Assembly: GCF_001654455.1 (NCBI RefSeq) | Contig: NZ_CP015772.1 | Span: 372,001 to 436,000 of the forward strand | Length of the DNA: 64,000 bases | Direction of reading: 5' to 3' | Source: Niabella ginsenosidivorans | GTDB taxonomy: Bacteria; Bacteroidota; Bacteroidia; Chitinophagales; Chitinophagaceae | In this document: positions 27,176 through 35,612 of the stretch, piece by piece | Layout of the letters: the number at the start of each line of letters is the position of its first letter | Position numbering within the stretch: position 1 is the stretch's first letter | Made by a program: the position numbers and the translations under genes | Notes under the pieces: generated by a model | Database searches by the model: none | What the model was told of the DNA's origin: nothing | Seen by the model: the letters and a program-made list of their open reading frames with translations, nothing else

Positions 27176-28009
27176 ATGAATAAAGGAGAAGGGAGTAAAA
27201 CAGCCGTTGCTGCGGCGATGTTGCGCGCAGCGCACCAATTGTTGGATGGTCCGCATAAACTGCTTGCAGACCCGGTTGTTCTGCGGTTATTGGGTACTGA
27301 AGCTATTGAATGGATTCTTGCTAATCAGCAATACTATTTCCTCCCGGGCATCCTGGCTATGCGGACACATATTGTATTAAGAAGCCGGTATGCTGAAGAT
27401 TGTCTGAAGGTTGCCTGTAAGGAAGGCATCCGGCAATACCTGATCCTGGGCGCCGGACTGGATACTTTTGCTTTCCGGCAACCTGACTGGGCAAAAGAAT
27501 TGCAGATTATTGAAGCAGATCATCCCGCCAGTCAACAGAACAAGAAGGAAAGACTGGATAAAGCCGCACTATCCATGCCTTCCAACCTTCATTTCCTGGA
27601 AACAGACCTGGAGAGTCTGGAATTGCAGCTTGCTTTAAACAGCCCCCTTATTGACTATCATAAGCCGGTTTTTGTTGCCTGCCTGGGTGTACTCATCTAT
27701 CTGAGCCCGCAAAGCATTGCCAATCTTTTTCGCTGGGCAGGGGGTCTTCCACAGGGAAGTCAGCTGGTATTTACCGCTTCATTTAATACGGAGAGCCGGA
27801 ACTCCCTGTTGGCTGATAAAGCTGCCAAAGCCGGTGAACCATGGATCAGTTATTTTTCAATGCCGGAACTGGAAGCCCGTCTTATTGAATGTGGCTTTGA
27901 TCATATAGAATTGCTCACACCCGCAATAGCAGAAGAACAGTATTTTAAGGGAGCCCACCTTGTATTGCCACCGCCCCGGAGAACGAGTATTGTAAAAGCG
28001 GTTATTTAG
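27176..28009 (+). CDS. Class I SAM methyltransferase (LCM/PPM family)
   Basis: S-adenosylmethionine-dependent O-methyltransferase related to leucine carboxyl methyltransferases (often annotated YktD/TIGR00027-like). SAM site: YLILGAGLDTFAFR, then acidic IIEADHPASQ; family start pattern KTAVAAAMLRAAHQLLD and LLADPVVLRLLG. The ATG at 27176 (MNKGEGSKTA) matches the family; 25 codons upstream look non-coding. 277 aa. It may act in small-molecule or polyketide-type modification, but nothing adjacent tells. Confidence 0.88.
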   Translation: MNKGEGSKTAVAAAMLRAAHQLLDGPHKLLADPVVLRLLGTEAIEWILANQQYYFLPGILAMRTHIVLRSRYAEDCLKVACKEGIRQYLILGAGLDTFAFRQPDWAKELQIIEADHPASQQNKKERLDKAALSMPSNLHFLETDLESLELQLALNSPLIDYHKPVFVACLGVLIYLSPQSIANLFRWAGGLPQGSQLVFTASFNTESRNSLLADKAAKAGEPWISYFSMPELEARLIECGFDHIELLTPAIAEEQYFKGAHLVLPPPRRTSIVKAVI

Positions 28010-28079
28010 GTGAAAGCAGATTTCTTTTGGTAAAGAATGCTTTTTGTCAGGGGGGCAAATGGCTATCTGATAATTTTTG

Positions 28080-28152
28080 AGCCAACCATGGGACTCGAAC
28101 CCACGACCTGCTATTTACGAAACAGCTGCTCTACCAACTAAGCTAGGCTGGC
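28080..28152 (-). tRNA. tRNA-Thr (anticodon CGT)
   Basis: Minus-strand cloverleaf: acceptor GCCAGCC with GGTTGGC, D-arm GCTTAGTTGGTAGAGC, anticodon stem GCTGT/ATAGC with loop TTCGTAA (anticodon CGT at 28117-28119, reading ACG), T-arm GTGGG-TTCGAGT-CCCAT, discriminator T. CCA is not encoded. Single gene, not in a cluster. Confidence 0.95.
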
Positions 28153-28312
28153 TTTCCTGATAAGAAAGTGCAAAATTAATAGAAGTTGCTGAACCTTTTT
28201 GTTCAGATGGGCAACATTTTTTTAGTTTTATTGTGCGATCATTAACTTATGATCCGGGTTCACGATCGGCTGCCAGTGCAACTGATGCTATATTTTTCCT
28301 TGTTTTTTGAAA

Positions 28313-28386
28313 CAGGCCGCTCCTGCGGAGCTCCGTCGCTTTTGGGCGATTTTTACCAATAGGCTGCCCCTGCGGGGCGGAATGGT
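28313..28386. repeat. GC-hairpin dispersed repeat, copy 1
   Basis: Two perfect small hairpins, GCTCC-TGC-GGAGC (28319-28331) and GCCCC-TGC-GGGGC (28366-28378), joined by a T-rich stretch with TTTTACCAATAGGCTGCCCC. I recall similar units as common intergenic repeats in Bacteroidetes. Confidence 0.6.
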
Positions 28387-28476
28387 GCAATAAGGCATAA
28401 GAAGAAGTTTAATGTGAAGCTGCTTCTGTCGTTTTTAACCTTGAGCATTTACACCCTGGAGGCAGGTGTTGCTGTA

Positions 28477-28569
28477 TAATACGATAGTGAAATTCATTAC
28501 AGGCCAATAAAAAAGGGTTGCATTTCTGCGGGAAACTTTTGGTCTGATTAAAATGTCATTTTCGTGTAA
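28477..28569. repeat. Nested palindromic repeat, copy 1
   Basis: About 93 bp, over 90 percent identical by eye to 35519-35612. Shared core starts TACGATAGTGAAATTCATTA and continues through a 48-nt near-palindrome CAGGCCAA...TTGGTCTG. Outer ends are less symmetric here than in copy 2. Confidence 0.8.
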
Positions 28570-28654
28570 TGCAAGCGGTACAACCAGCAATATGTGGCCG
28601 ATCTGCCGGCAACCAGCAACGATCCATATCGCTTACTCCTGTTTTTTTTTGACT

Positions 28655-28757
28655 CGGGGCTGCTTCGGAATGATGTTTTTATCAATAGGTAGCCCCATCG
28701 GAGTGCTATATAGGTAGCATATGGATAAAATTTAATACTTCAGCCCCGGAGGGGCGA
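28655..28757. repeat. GC-hairpin dispersed repeat, copy 2 (degenerate)
   Basis: Shares TTTTATCAATAGGTAGCCCC with copy 1 (TTTTACCAATAGGCTGCCCC) and contains a further hairpin, GCCCCGGAGGGGC, at 28743-28755. Confidence 0.5.
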
Positions 28758-28974
28758 TCTGTAATGGACATATTCAATTAAACAGTAGCCGCTATGTAAC
28801 AGAAATCGTTTTGATAACGGTTCACATGGCATTGTGCTGCTATATGTGCATTGGCGGCCCTGAGCGCTTTTTTCTGAATCTGTTCAATAAGAACGGCAGT
28901 TACGGGAAATCAGGTTGCCGGCCTTTTGTAAAGCCAATCCTTTATCGGGCCAACGGATTGAACGGAATTTCTCC

Positions 28975-29009
28975 CAATAAAAAATCCCCACCGTTTTAAA
29001 GTGGGGATT
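28975..29009 (-). terminator. secA terminator
   Basis: Stem AATCCCCAC (28983-28991) / GTGGGGATT (29001-29009), followed on the minus strand by a T-run (TTTTTTATT). It starts 10 bp after the secA stop. Confidence 0.88.
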
Positions 29010-29018
29010 CAATCTGTT

Positions 29019-32000
29019 CTATTCAAACCGGCCGTGGCAGTTCTTATATTTTTTACCGCTGCCGCAGGGACAGGGGTCGTTCCGGCCTACTTTTGGCCCT
29101 ACCCGTATCGGTTCCTGCTTCACCGGCGGCTGCGCCGGATCGAAGTAATCCTTTTCGTTGGCGGCATAATCCTCACCGGCTGCTTCTATATCCTCTTTGT
29201 TTACCCGCATCTTGCTGAGGTCCGTCTTTTGTGCACGCCCTTCTTTAATACTGGGCGCTTCTTCCTGCGCAGGGAGGTTGGCCTGGGTAAGAAAGGAGAT
29301 AATGTCTTTGTTTAAATTAGTGATCATGTTGTTAAACAACTGGAAGGCTTCTACCTTATAGATCACCAGCGGGTCTTTCTGTTCCAGGTAGGCAGTCTGC
29401 ACACTTTGCTTCAGGTCGTCCATGGCCCGTAAATGCTCCTTCCAGGCATCATCAATTACCGCAAGGGTAATAGATTTTTCCATGCTGGATACCAGTTCCC
29501 GGCCTTCAGTGGTAATGGTCTTATCCAGCGGCGCTAGCACGTTAATTGCTTTACGCCCATCCGTAAAGGGCACAATTACGTTTTCAATATGACCGCCCTG
29601 CGTATTGCGGATGTTCTGGAACACAGGCACAGCCTGGCTTTGAATACTTTTATTATGATCGTTGTAACGGGCCAGCGCTTCCTCGTACAGCTTATCGGCC
29701 AGCCTGCTGGCTTCTGTAGTACGGAATTCTTCTTCGTTAACAGAAGTGTCCATCCCAAAATTTACAATACAGGCCAGCTTGAATCCTTCAAAATCGTCCT
29801 GTTCTTTAAAGGAGCTGCAAAGGCTTTCTGCCACAATTGAAAATGCGTTATCAATATCCAGTGATAGGCGGTCTCCAAATAAGGCGTGGTTCCGTTTCTC
29901 ATAAATAGCGTTACGCTGCTTATTCATAACGTCATCATATTCCAGCAAACGTTTACGGATGCCAAAGTTGTTTTCTTCCACCTTCTTTTGTGCCCGCTGA
30001 ATGCTGTTGCTGATCATGCTGTGCTGGATCACATCTCCTTCTTTATAACCCAGCTTATCCATCATGCCGGCAATACGCTCACTTCCGAACATGCGCATCA
30101 GGTCGTCTTCCAGCGATACAAAGAACAGGGAGCTACCCGGGTCGCCCTGGCGGCCGGCCCGTCCGCGCAACTGGCGGTCTACACGGCGGCTTTCATGGCG
30201 TTCTGTGCCAATAATGGCCAAACCACCGGCTTCTTTTACACCGGGCCCCAGTTTGATATCGGTACCGCGGCCCGCCATGTTAGTAGCAATGGTTACCGCA
30301 CCGGCCAGTCCGGCTTCTGCCACGATCTCTGCTTCACGGGCATGCTGTTTGGCATTTAATACGTTGTGGGGTATTTTCTTTTGCTGCAGCATGCGGCTCA
30401 GCAATTCACTGATCTCAACGGAAGTGGTACCCACCAGCACCGGGCGGCCTTCACCGCGCAGCTTTTCAATTTCATCAATAACCGCTTTATATTTCTCCCG
30501 TTTGGTCTTATACACCAGGTCCTGCAGGTCCTTACGGATCACCGGAACATTGGTAGGAATGGTAACCACGTCCAGCTTATAGATGCTCCACAATTCTGAG
30601 GCTTCTGTTTCTGCCGTACCGGTCATCCCTGCCAGTTTGTGGTACATCCTGAAATAGTTCTGCAGGGTAATGGTGGCATAGGTTTGGGTAGCGGCTTCGA
30701 TCTTCACGTTTTCTTTTGCTTCCAGTGCCTGGTGCAATCCGTCAGAGTAGCGGCGACCTTCCATAATACGCCCGGTCTGCTCATCAACAATCTTGATGGC
30801 ACCGTCAACGATCACATATTCATCATCCTTCTGAAAGAGCGCGTATGCTTTTAACAGTTGCTGCACAGAATGGATCCGGTCTGCTTTTTGAGAATAATCA
30901 TTCAGCAGGGCCTCTTTTTGCTTTAATTTTTCTTCGGAGGAAGCATCGCTTTTTTCTACATCGGCTAAAGCCGCGCCAATATCCGGCAGTACGAAGAAGT
31001 CGGCATCTTCTCCCACCTTTGTGATCATGGTAAGGCCCTTTTCAGTAAGGTCTACTGAATTGGTTTTTTCATCGATCTTAAAGAGCAGGTCTTCATCCAC
31101 GATCTTCATGTTCCGCTCCTGTTCCTGCAGGTAATAGTTCTCTGCTTTTTGCATTTTTACCTTTACCCCCGGCTCGCTTAAGAATTTGATCAGCGGGCTG
31201 TACTTGGGCAGCCCCCTGTAAGCGCGGTATAAATGCAGGCCTCCTGTTTTTGGATCGTCTTCGCCTTTTTCAAAAAGCCGTTTTGCTTCGTTCAGGTTGT
31301 TACGGACAATACGCTCCTGTTCGCGATACAATTGTTCTACGCGGGGTTTATGGATATGGTATTGCTGCTCATCCGCATGATCAACAGGGCCACTGATGAT
31401 CAATGGGGTACGGGCATCATCGATCAACACACTGTCTACCTCATCCACCATGGCATAATGATGTTTGCGCTGCACCATTTCAGAGGCATTATGCACCATA
31501 TTGTCCCGCAGGTAATCAAAACCAAATTCATTATTGGTTCCATAGGTTATATCTGCCATATAGGCGTTGCGTCGCTCGGCGCTGTTCGGTTGGTGCTTAT
31601 CAATGCAATCAACCCGCAGACCCAGCCACTCAAATATGGGACCGTTCCATTCCTGGTCACGACGGGCGAGATAATCGTTTACCGTTACAATATGTACGCC
31701 TTCGCCGGCCAGTGCATTCAGGTAAGCGGGCAGGGTGGACACAAGGGTTTTTCCTTCCCCGGTGGCCATTTCGGCAATTTTACCGGAATGCAGCACTGCA
31801 CCACCGATCAACTGTACATCATAATGCACCATATTCCAGGTGATCTGGGCGCCGGCAGCGGTCCAGCTGTTTTTATAAATGGCATTTTCTCCGTCAATGG
31901 TAATATAAGTTGCTTTTTTTGCCAGCTCATGATCCAGTTCCGTTGCTTTTGAAACCAGCTCTGCATTACCGGCAAAACGGCGGGCAGTTTCCTTTACTAC

Positions 32001-32342
32001 CGCAAAGGCTTCCGGAAGAATTTCATCCAGCACTTTTTCGATCTCTTTATCCCGGTCTTTTTTCAGCTCATCCACCTGTTTGTAAATGGCGTCTTTCTGC
32101 AGCAGCTCTTCATGCGGCAATTCGTCGGCCTGCTGGTTCAGCGCGGCAATTTTATTATCAATTTCTGTAAGCTGGTCATTGATGCGCTTCCGGAACTCCA
32201 GGGTCTTATTACGCAGTTCATCATTGCTAAGTGATTGATAATTAGCGAAATTTTTGTTAATTTGTTCAATGACAGGTGCAAGCTTTTTTACATCCTTTTC
32301 AGATTTACTGCCACCGAACATTTTTGATAAGAAACCAAACAT
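29019..32342 (-). CDS. secA: Preprotein translocase ATPase SecA
   Basis: ATP-driven motor pushing unfolded proteins through SecYEG. Visible features: Walker A region [21 protein letters not shown]-like box [18 protein letters not shown], preprotein cross-linking domain, helicase domain 2 with [16 protein letters not shown] and [18 protein letters not shown], helical scaffold, and a C-terminal zinc motif [14 protein letters not shown] (SEC-C). 1107 aa, long because of Bacteroidetes-type insertions compared with about 900 in E. coli. Single gene transcript likely, with its own promoter 82 nt upstream and terminator. Confidence 0.98.
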   Translation of the reverse strand: MFGFLSKMFGGSKSEKDVKKLAPVIEQINKNFANYQSLSNDELRNKTLEFRKRINDQLTEIDNKIAALNQQADELPHEELLQKDAIYKQVDELKKDRDKEIEKVLDEILPEAFAVVKETARRFAGNAELVSKATELDHELAKKATYITIDGENAIYKNSWTAAGAQITWNMVHYDVQLIGGAVLHSGKIAEMATGEGKTLVSTLPAYLNALAGEGVHIVTVNDYLARRDQEWNGPIFEWLGLRVDCIDKHQPNSAERRNAYMADITYGTNNEFGFDYLRDNMVHNASEMVQRKHHYAMVDEVDSVLIDDARTPLIISGPVDHADEQQYHIHKPRVEQLYREQERIVRNNLNEAKRLFEKGEDDPKTGGLHLYRAYRGLPKYSPLIKFLSEPGVKVKMQKAENYYLQEQERNMKIVDEDLLFKIDEKTNSVDLTEKGLTMITKVGEDADFFVLPDIGAALADVEKSDASSEEKLKQKEALLNDYSQKADRIHSVQQLLKAYALFQKDDEYVIVDGAIKIVDEQTGRIMEGRRYSDGLHQALEAKENVKIEAATQTYATITLQNYFRMYHKLAGMTGTAETEASELWSIYKLDVVTIPTNVPVIRKDLQDLVYKTKREKYKAVIDEIEKLRGEGRPVLVGTTSVEISELLSRMLQQKKIPHNVLNAKQHAREAEIVAEAGLAGAVTIATNMAGRGTDIKLGPGVKEAGGLAIIGTERHESRRVDRQLRGRAGRQGDPGSSLFFVSLEDDLMRMFGSERIAGMMDKLGYKEGDVIQHSMISNSIQRAQKKVEENNFGIRKRLLEYDDVMNKQRNAIYEKRNHALFGDRLSLDIDNAFSIVAESLCSSFKEQDDFEGFKLACIVNFGMDTSVNEEEFRTTEASRLADKLYEEALARYNDHNKSIQSQAVPVFQNIRNTQGGHIENVIVPFTDGRKAINVLAPLDKTITTEGRELVSSMEKSITLAVIDDAWKEHLRAMDDLKQSVQTAYLEQKDPLVIYKVEAFQLFNNMITNLNKDIISFLTQANLPAQEEAPSIKEGRAQKTDLSKMRVNKEDIEAAGEDYAANEKDYFDPAQPPVKQEPIRVGPKVGRNDPCPCGSGKKYKNCHGRFE

Positions 32343-32423
32343 ATCTTTTGTATCTGTTTTTATAAAAGTTGTAGATCGTCAAAAATAATGCTATAAGCAC
32401 TTTAAGCCATTTTGACAGAAGGG

Positions 32424-32431
32424 CAAAGATA
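32424..32431 (-). promoter_or_regulatory. -7 box of secA
   Basis: TATCTTTG on the minus strand, exact match, giving a leader of roughly 75 nt before secA; I see no strong secM-like stalling frame in it. Confidence 0.55.
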
Positions 32432-32607
32432 AGAAAGTTTAAGGTTGGGGCAATAAGGAGAAGCGAGTGGGAAATAGTCAGTAGCAAGTAGGGGTGTCTT
32501 TGTTGATGGTCAATGGTCAGGACTGAAAACTGCTTACTGACAACTGATTACCCGTTTCTCACCTTTCAAATCTCCTGTCTCAATTCCCGATTCTCAATCA
32601 ACTATCC

Positions 32608-32615
32608 TAAGTTTG
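32608..32615 (+). promoter_or_regulatory. -7 box of the flippase-like gene
   Basis: TAAGTTTG, exact match, 10 bases before ATG 32626: short or absent leader. Confidence 0.5.
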
Positions 32616-32625
32616 CATCTGAGTT

Positions 32626-33531
32626 ATGGATAGAAAAAGGGCCTGGAATATTTTAAAACCGATACTGAAAGTCGGGTTTACTGCCCTGGCCCTGTGGCTG
32701 GTATATACCAAGGTCGACTTGGCTGTTTTAAAACGGTTATGGGCAGAAGCGAACGGATGGTACCTGGTGCCAGCTGTAGTGTCATTTGTAATTTGTCAGG
32801 TAATAACATCTATAAGACTGCTGAATTTTTTCCGGAATATCGGGTTGCCCATTTCGGTAAAGTCTAATTTCCGGCTGTTTTTGCTGGGCATGTTCTATAA
32901 TCTTTTTTTGCCCGGCGGTATCGGTGGTGATGGGTATAAAATTATTGCGCTAAAGCAGCGGTACGCTTTTACCACCCATAAAGAGGTTTTTTCTGCTGTG
33001 TTCTTTGACCGGCTCAGCGGTTTATGGGGATTGAGCTGGCTGTTGGCCGTTTTCAGTCTTTCAATGCCACAGGTGCAGCAATACAGCCGTTGGGTGCTGC
33101 TGGCTTTTGTTGCGGGCACGATCATTTATTACTGGGTGCTGCGCCGGTTTTTTAAAAAGATCAGCCAGCGCTTTATCATTACACACCTGCTGGCCATTTG
33201 TGCGCAGTCGCTGCAACTGGTTACCGTGGCATTTATTTTAGCCGCCCTGGGTTGTACAACCAGCTATTGGCCTTATTTTGCTATTTTTTTGCTATCGTCT
33301 TTGGCATCGCTATTCCCTTTTAGCATTGGCGGGCTGGGAGCAAGGGAAGTAGCCATTGTTTGGGGGGCGGCTACCTTTGGTTTGGATAAAGATCTGGCGG
33401 TTTCGGTAAGCCTGAGTTTTTACCTGATCACCATGGCGATGGCACTTACTGCTGTTCCTGTCCTGTTCCGCAAAGAACGCAGAACGCCCGCCGGCAAGAA
33501 CGGCCAGGCTGAGCAAGCAGCAGCTACCTGA
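32626..33531 (+). CDS. Lysylphosphatidylglycerol synthase TM-region / UPF0104 protein
   Basis: Integral membrane protein with about eight TM helices of the LPG_synthase_TM (MprF flippase-like) family. Typical motifs: NFFRNIGLPISVKSNFRLFLLG, NLFLPGGIGGDGYKI, FFDRLSGL and the C-terminal FPFSIGGLGARE. 301 aa, so the lysyltransferase domain of MprF is absent. Members often work beside glycosyltransferases or lipid-modifying enzymes; here the LtaS-like gene starts 18 bp downstream on the same strand. Lipid flipping is inference from family. Confidence 0.88.
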   Translation: MDRKRAWNILKPILKVGFTALALWLVYTKVDLAVLKRLWAEANGWYLVPAVVSFVICQVITSIRLLNFFRNIGLPISVKSNFRLFLLGMFYNLFLPGGIGGDGYKIIALKQRYAFTTHKEVFSAVFFDRLSGLWGLSWLLAVFSLSMPQVQQYSRWVLLAFVAGTIIYYWVLRRFFKKISQRFIITHLLAICAQSLQLVTVAFILAALGCTTSYWPYFAIFLLSSLASLFPFSIGGLGAREVAIVWGAATFGLDKDLAVSVSLSFYLITMAMALTAVPVLFRKERRTPAGKNGQAEQAAAT

Positions 33532-33549
33532 TTTAATTTGTTTATAGGT

Positions 33550-35511
33550 ATGACCAGGAAAAAAACTACGGTTCAATGGGGTTATTATGCGGTGTTTTTA
33601 TACCGTATGGCAATTGTGCTGCTTTTACTTTTTATATGCAGGCTGCTGTTTTATTTTCTGAACAGGGGGTTGTTTCCTGATATTGCCGGCAGTGATTGGC
33701 TAAAGATCCTGAAGGGCGGGTTGTTATTTGATATAGCGGCACTTTTTTATTTCAATGGTCTGATGATTTTTTTAATGACGATTCCTGTGCCGTATGCGGT
33801 GAGAGCTAATAAAGGCTACCAGCAAACCATAAAGTGGATTTTTTATATTACAAACGGCATTGCTGTTTTTTTAAACTGTGTTGATTTTATTTATTACCGC
33901 TTTACGCTGAAAAGAACCACGGTTAGCGTGTTCAGCGAGTTTTCTCATGAGCAGAATAAGGGCGGCCTGGCTTTTCACTTCTTTATTGACTATTGGTTTG
34001 TGGTGCTGCTGTTTGTGGCGCTCATAGCGCTGATGGTTTTTCTTTATAACCGTGTTGTGATCCGGCAAAGGCACTGGCCGCTTCCCAAAGCAGGATATTA
34101 TATCACCGCTTCGCTGGTTTTTGCAGTTGCTGTTGTGCTGGCCATTGGCGGCATCCGTGGAGGCTACCGGCACAGCACCCGCCCCATAACGGTAACGGAT
34201 GCTGGAGAGTATGTAAAACGGTCGCATGAAGTGTACCTGGTGTTAAATACCCCATTTGTATTTATCCGGACAATGGGAGTAACACCTTTAAAAGAAGTGC
34301 ATTATTTCCCGGAAAATGAAGTGGCAAAGATCTATTCGCCTTTGCATTATCCGTCACAGGCAGACTCAGTGCCGTTTACCAAAAAAAATGTGGTCATCAT
34401 TATACTGGAAAGTTTTGGAAAGGAAGCCACAGGCTTTTATAACAAAGACCTGGACAGGGGAACCTACAAAGGGTTTACTCCGTTCCTGGATTCGCTGGCC
34501 TCCGTAAGCAAAATTTACTGGAACTCGTTTGCTAACGGCCGGAAATCCATTGATGCCATCCCTTCTATATTGTCAAGCATTCCCAGCGGGCAGGACCCGT
34601 TTGCATTAACCCCTTATGTTTCAGACAGTACACGAAGCCTGCCCCGGCTTTTGTCACAGGAAGGGTATCACACATCTTTTTTTCATGGCGCGGCCAACGG
34701 GTCAATGGGTTTTTTGTCCTATACAAAGATGATTGGTATTGAAAATTATTTTGGGAAAACGGAGTACAATAATGATGCGGATTATGATGGAATATGGGGC
34801 ATCTGGGACGAGCCCTTTTTCCGTTTTTTTGAGCAGAAACTCAGCAGCTTTCCACAGCCCTTCTTTGCAAGCATTTTTTCGGTTTCTTCTCATGACCCTT
34901 TTAAAGTGCCTAAAAAGTACGAGGGCCGGTTTCAAAAAGGTCCGCTACCGGTATTGGAATGCATTGGCTATACCGATATGGCGCTGCAGCAGTTTTTTGC
35001 AAAGGCACAGCAGCAGCCCTGGTTTAAGAATACGCTGTTTGTGATATCTGCCGATCATGCCACGGTTACTTACCACCCGGAATACCAGAATGCCTGGGGC
35101 GATTATGCCATACCCATTATCCTGTACGCCCCGGGCGACAGCAGCTTCAGAGGCGTTGAGCAAGGGGTGATCCAGCAACTGGATATAATGCCCACGGTAC
35201 TGGATTACCTGCACTATAAGAAACCTTACCTGGCTTACGGTGAAAGCGCATTGCACAGGACCGGACCGGGTTTTGCTTTTCAATACCTTGGAGGATACCG
35301 GTGGATCACCGGCCCTTACCTGATGTTCTTTGACGGTAATAAAACAACGGGGCTGTATAATTACCCAACCGACCGGCTGCTGCAAAAAGACCTTGTGAGG
35401 GATTCTGCACAGGTGGCGGCAGGTATGGAACAAAAACTGAAAGCTTTTATCCAGCAATACAATAACCGTATTATCCGGAACCAGCTGATTGCGCCCGCAA
35501 TACAACCTTAA
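33550..35511 (+). CDS. LtaS-like sulfatase-superfamily phosphotransferase
   Basis: Membrane enzyme with five N-terminal TM helices (about residues 15-205) and an extracytoplasmic sulfatase/alkaline-phosphatase domain (about 270-600). Motifs: VVIIILESFGKE (metal Glu), NGRKSIDAIPSILSSIP, SVSSHDPF, FVISADHATVTYHPE (metal Asp-His). The nucleophile position is Ser333, where LtaS has Thr. Likely transfers phosphoglycerol or phosphoethanolamine to glycans or lipids; classical lipoteichoic acid is not expected in a Gram-negative. I used ATG 33550 rather than TTG 33538. Probably in one transcript with the flippase-like gene. Confidence 0.87.
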   Translation: MTRKKTTVQWGYYAVFLYRMAIVLLLLFICRLLFYFLNRGLFPDIAGSDWLKILKGGLLFDIAALFYFNGLMIFLMTIPVPYAVRANKGYQQTIKWIFYITNGIAVFLNCVDFIYYRFTLKRTTVSVFSEFSHEQNKGGLAFHFFIDYWFVVLLFVALIALMVFLYNRVVIRQRHWPLPKAGYYITASLVFAVAVVLAIGGIRGGYRHSTRPITVTDAGEYVKRSHEVYLVLNTPFVFIRTMGVTPLKEVHYFPENEVAKIYSPLHYPSQADSVPFTKKNVVIIILESFGKEATGFYNKDLDRGTYKGFTPFLDSLASVSKIYWNSFANGRKSIDAIPSILSSIPSGQDPFALTPYVSDSTRSLPRLLSQEGYHTSFFHGAANGSMGFLSYTKMIGIENYFGKTEYNNDADYDGIWGIWDEPFFRFFEQKLSSFPQPFFASIFSVSSHDPFKVPKKYEGRFQKGPLPVLECIGYTDMALQQFFAKAQQQPWFKNTLFVISADHATVTYHPEYQNAWGDYAIPIILYAPGDSSFRGVEQGVIQQLDIMPTVLDYLHYKKPYLAYGESALHRTGPGFAFQYLGGYRWITGPYLMFFDGNKTTGLYNYPTDRLLQKDLVRDSAQVAAGMEQKLKAFIQQYNNRIIRNQLIAPAIQP

Positions 35512-35518
35512 GCTGCTG

Positions 35519-35612
35519 TTATACGATAGTGAAATTCATTACAGGCCAATAAAAAAGGGTTGCATTTTTGCGGGAAACTTTTTGGTCTGATTAAAATGTC
35601 ATTTCCGTATAA
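35519..35612. repeat. Nested palindromic repeat, copy 2
   Basis: TTATACG (35519-35525) pairs with CGTATAA (35606-35612), GAAAT with ATTTC, and CAGGCCAA with TTGGTCTG, in nested order. It lies between convergent genes and overlaps the last codons of the GT39 gene. May also act as a bidirectional terminator. Confidence 0.82.

Larger units (their letters stand above)
28153..28974. other. Repeat-rich intergenic region
   Basis: About 820 bp between tRNA-Thr and the secA terminator with no supported gene. It contains GC hairpin repeats (28313-28386 and about 28655-28757) and copy 1 of the nested palindrome (28477-28569). Confidence 0.6.

Noticed and set aside
28811-28999. 62-codon plus-strand frame before secA terminator
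   Set aside because: Runs into the secA terminator, no family resemblance, repeat-rich surroundings.
31233-31952. 239-codon plus-strand frame opposite secA
   Set aside because: Lies entirely antisense to the well-conserved secA gene; composition (Cys/His/Met rich, no domain) is typical of a shadow frame.
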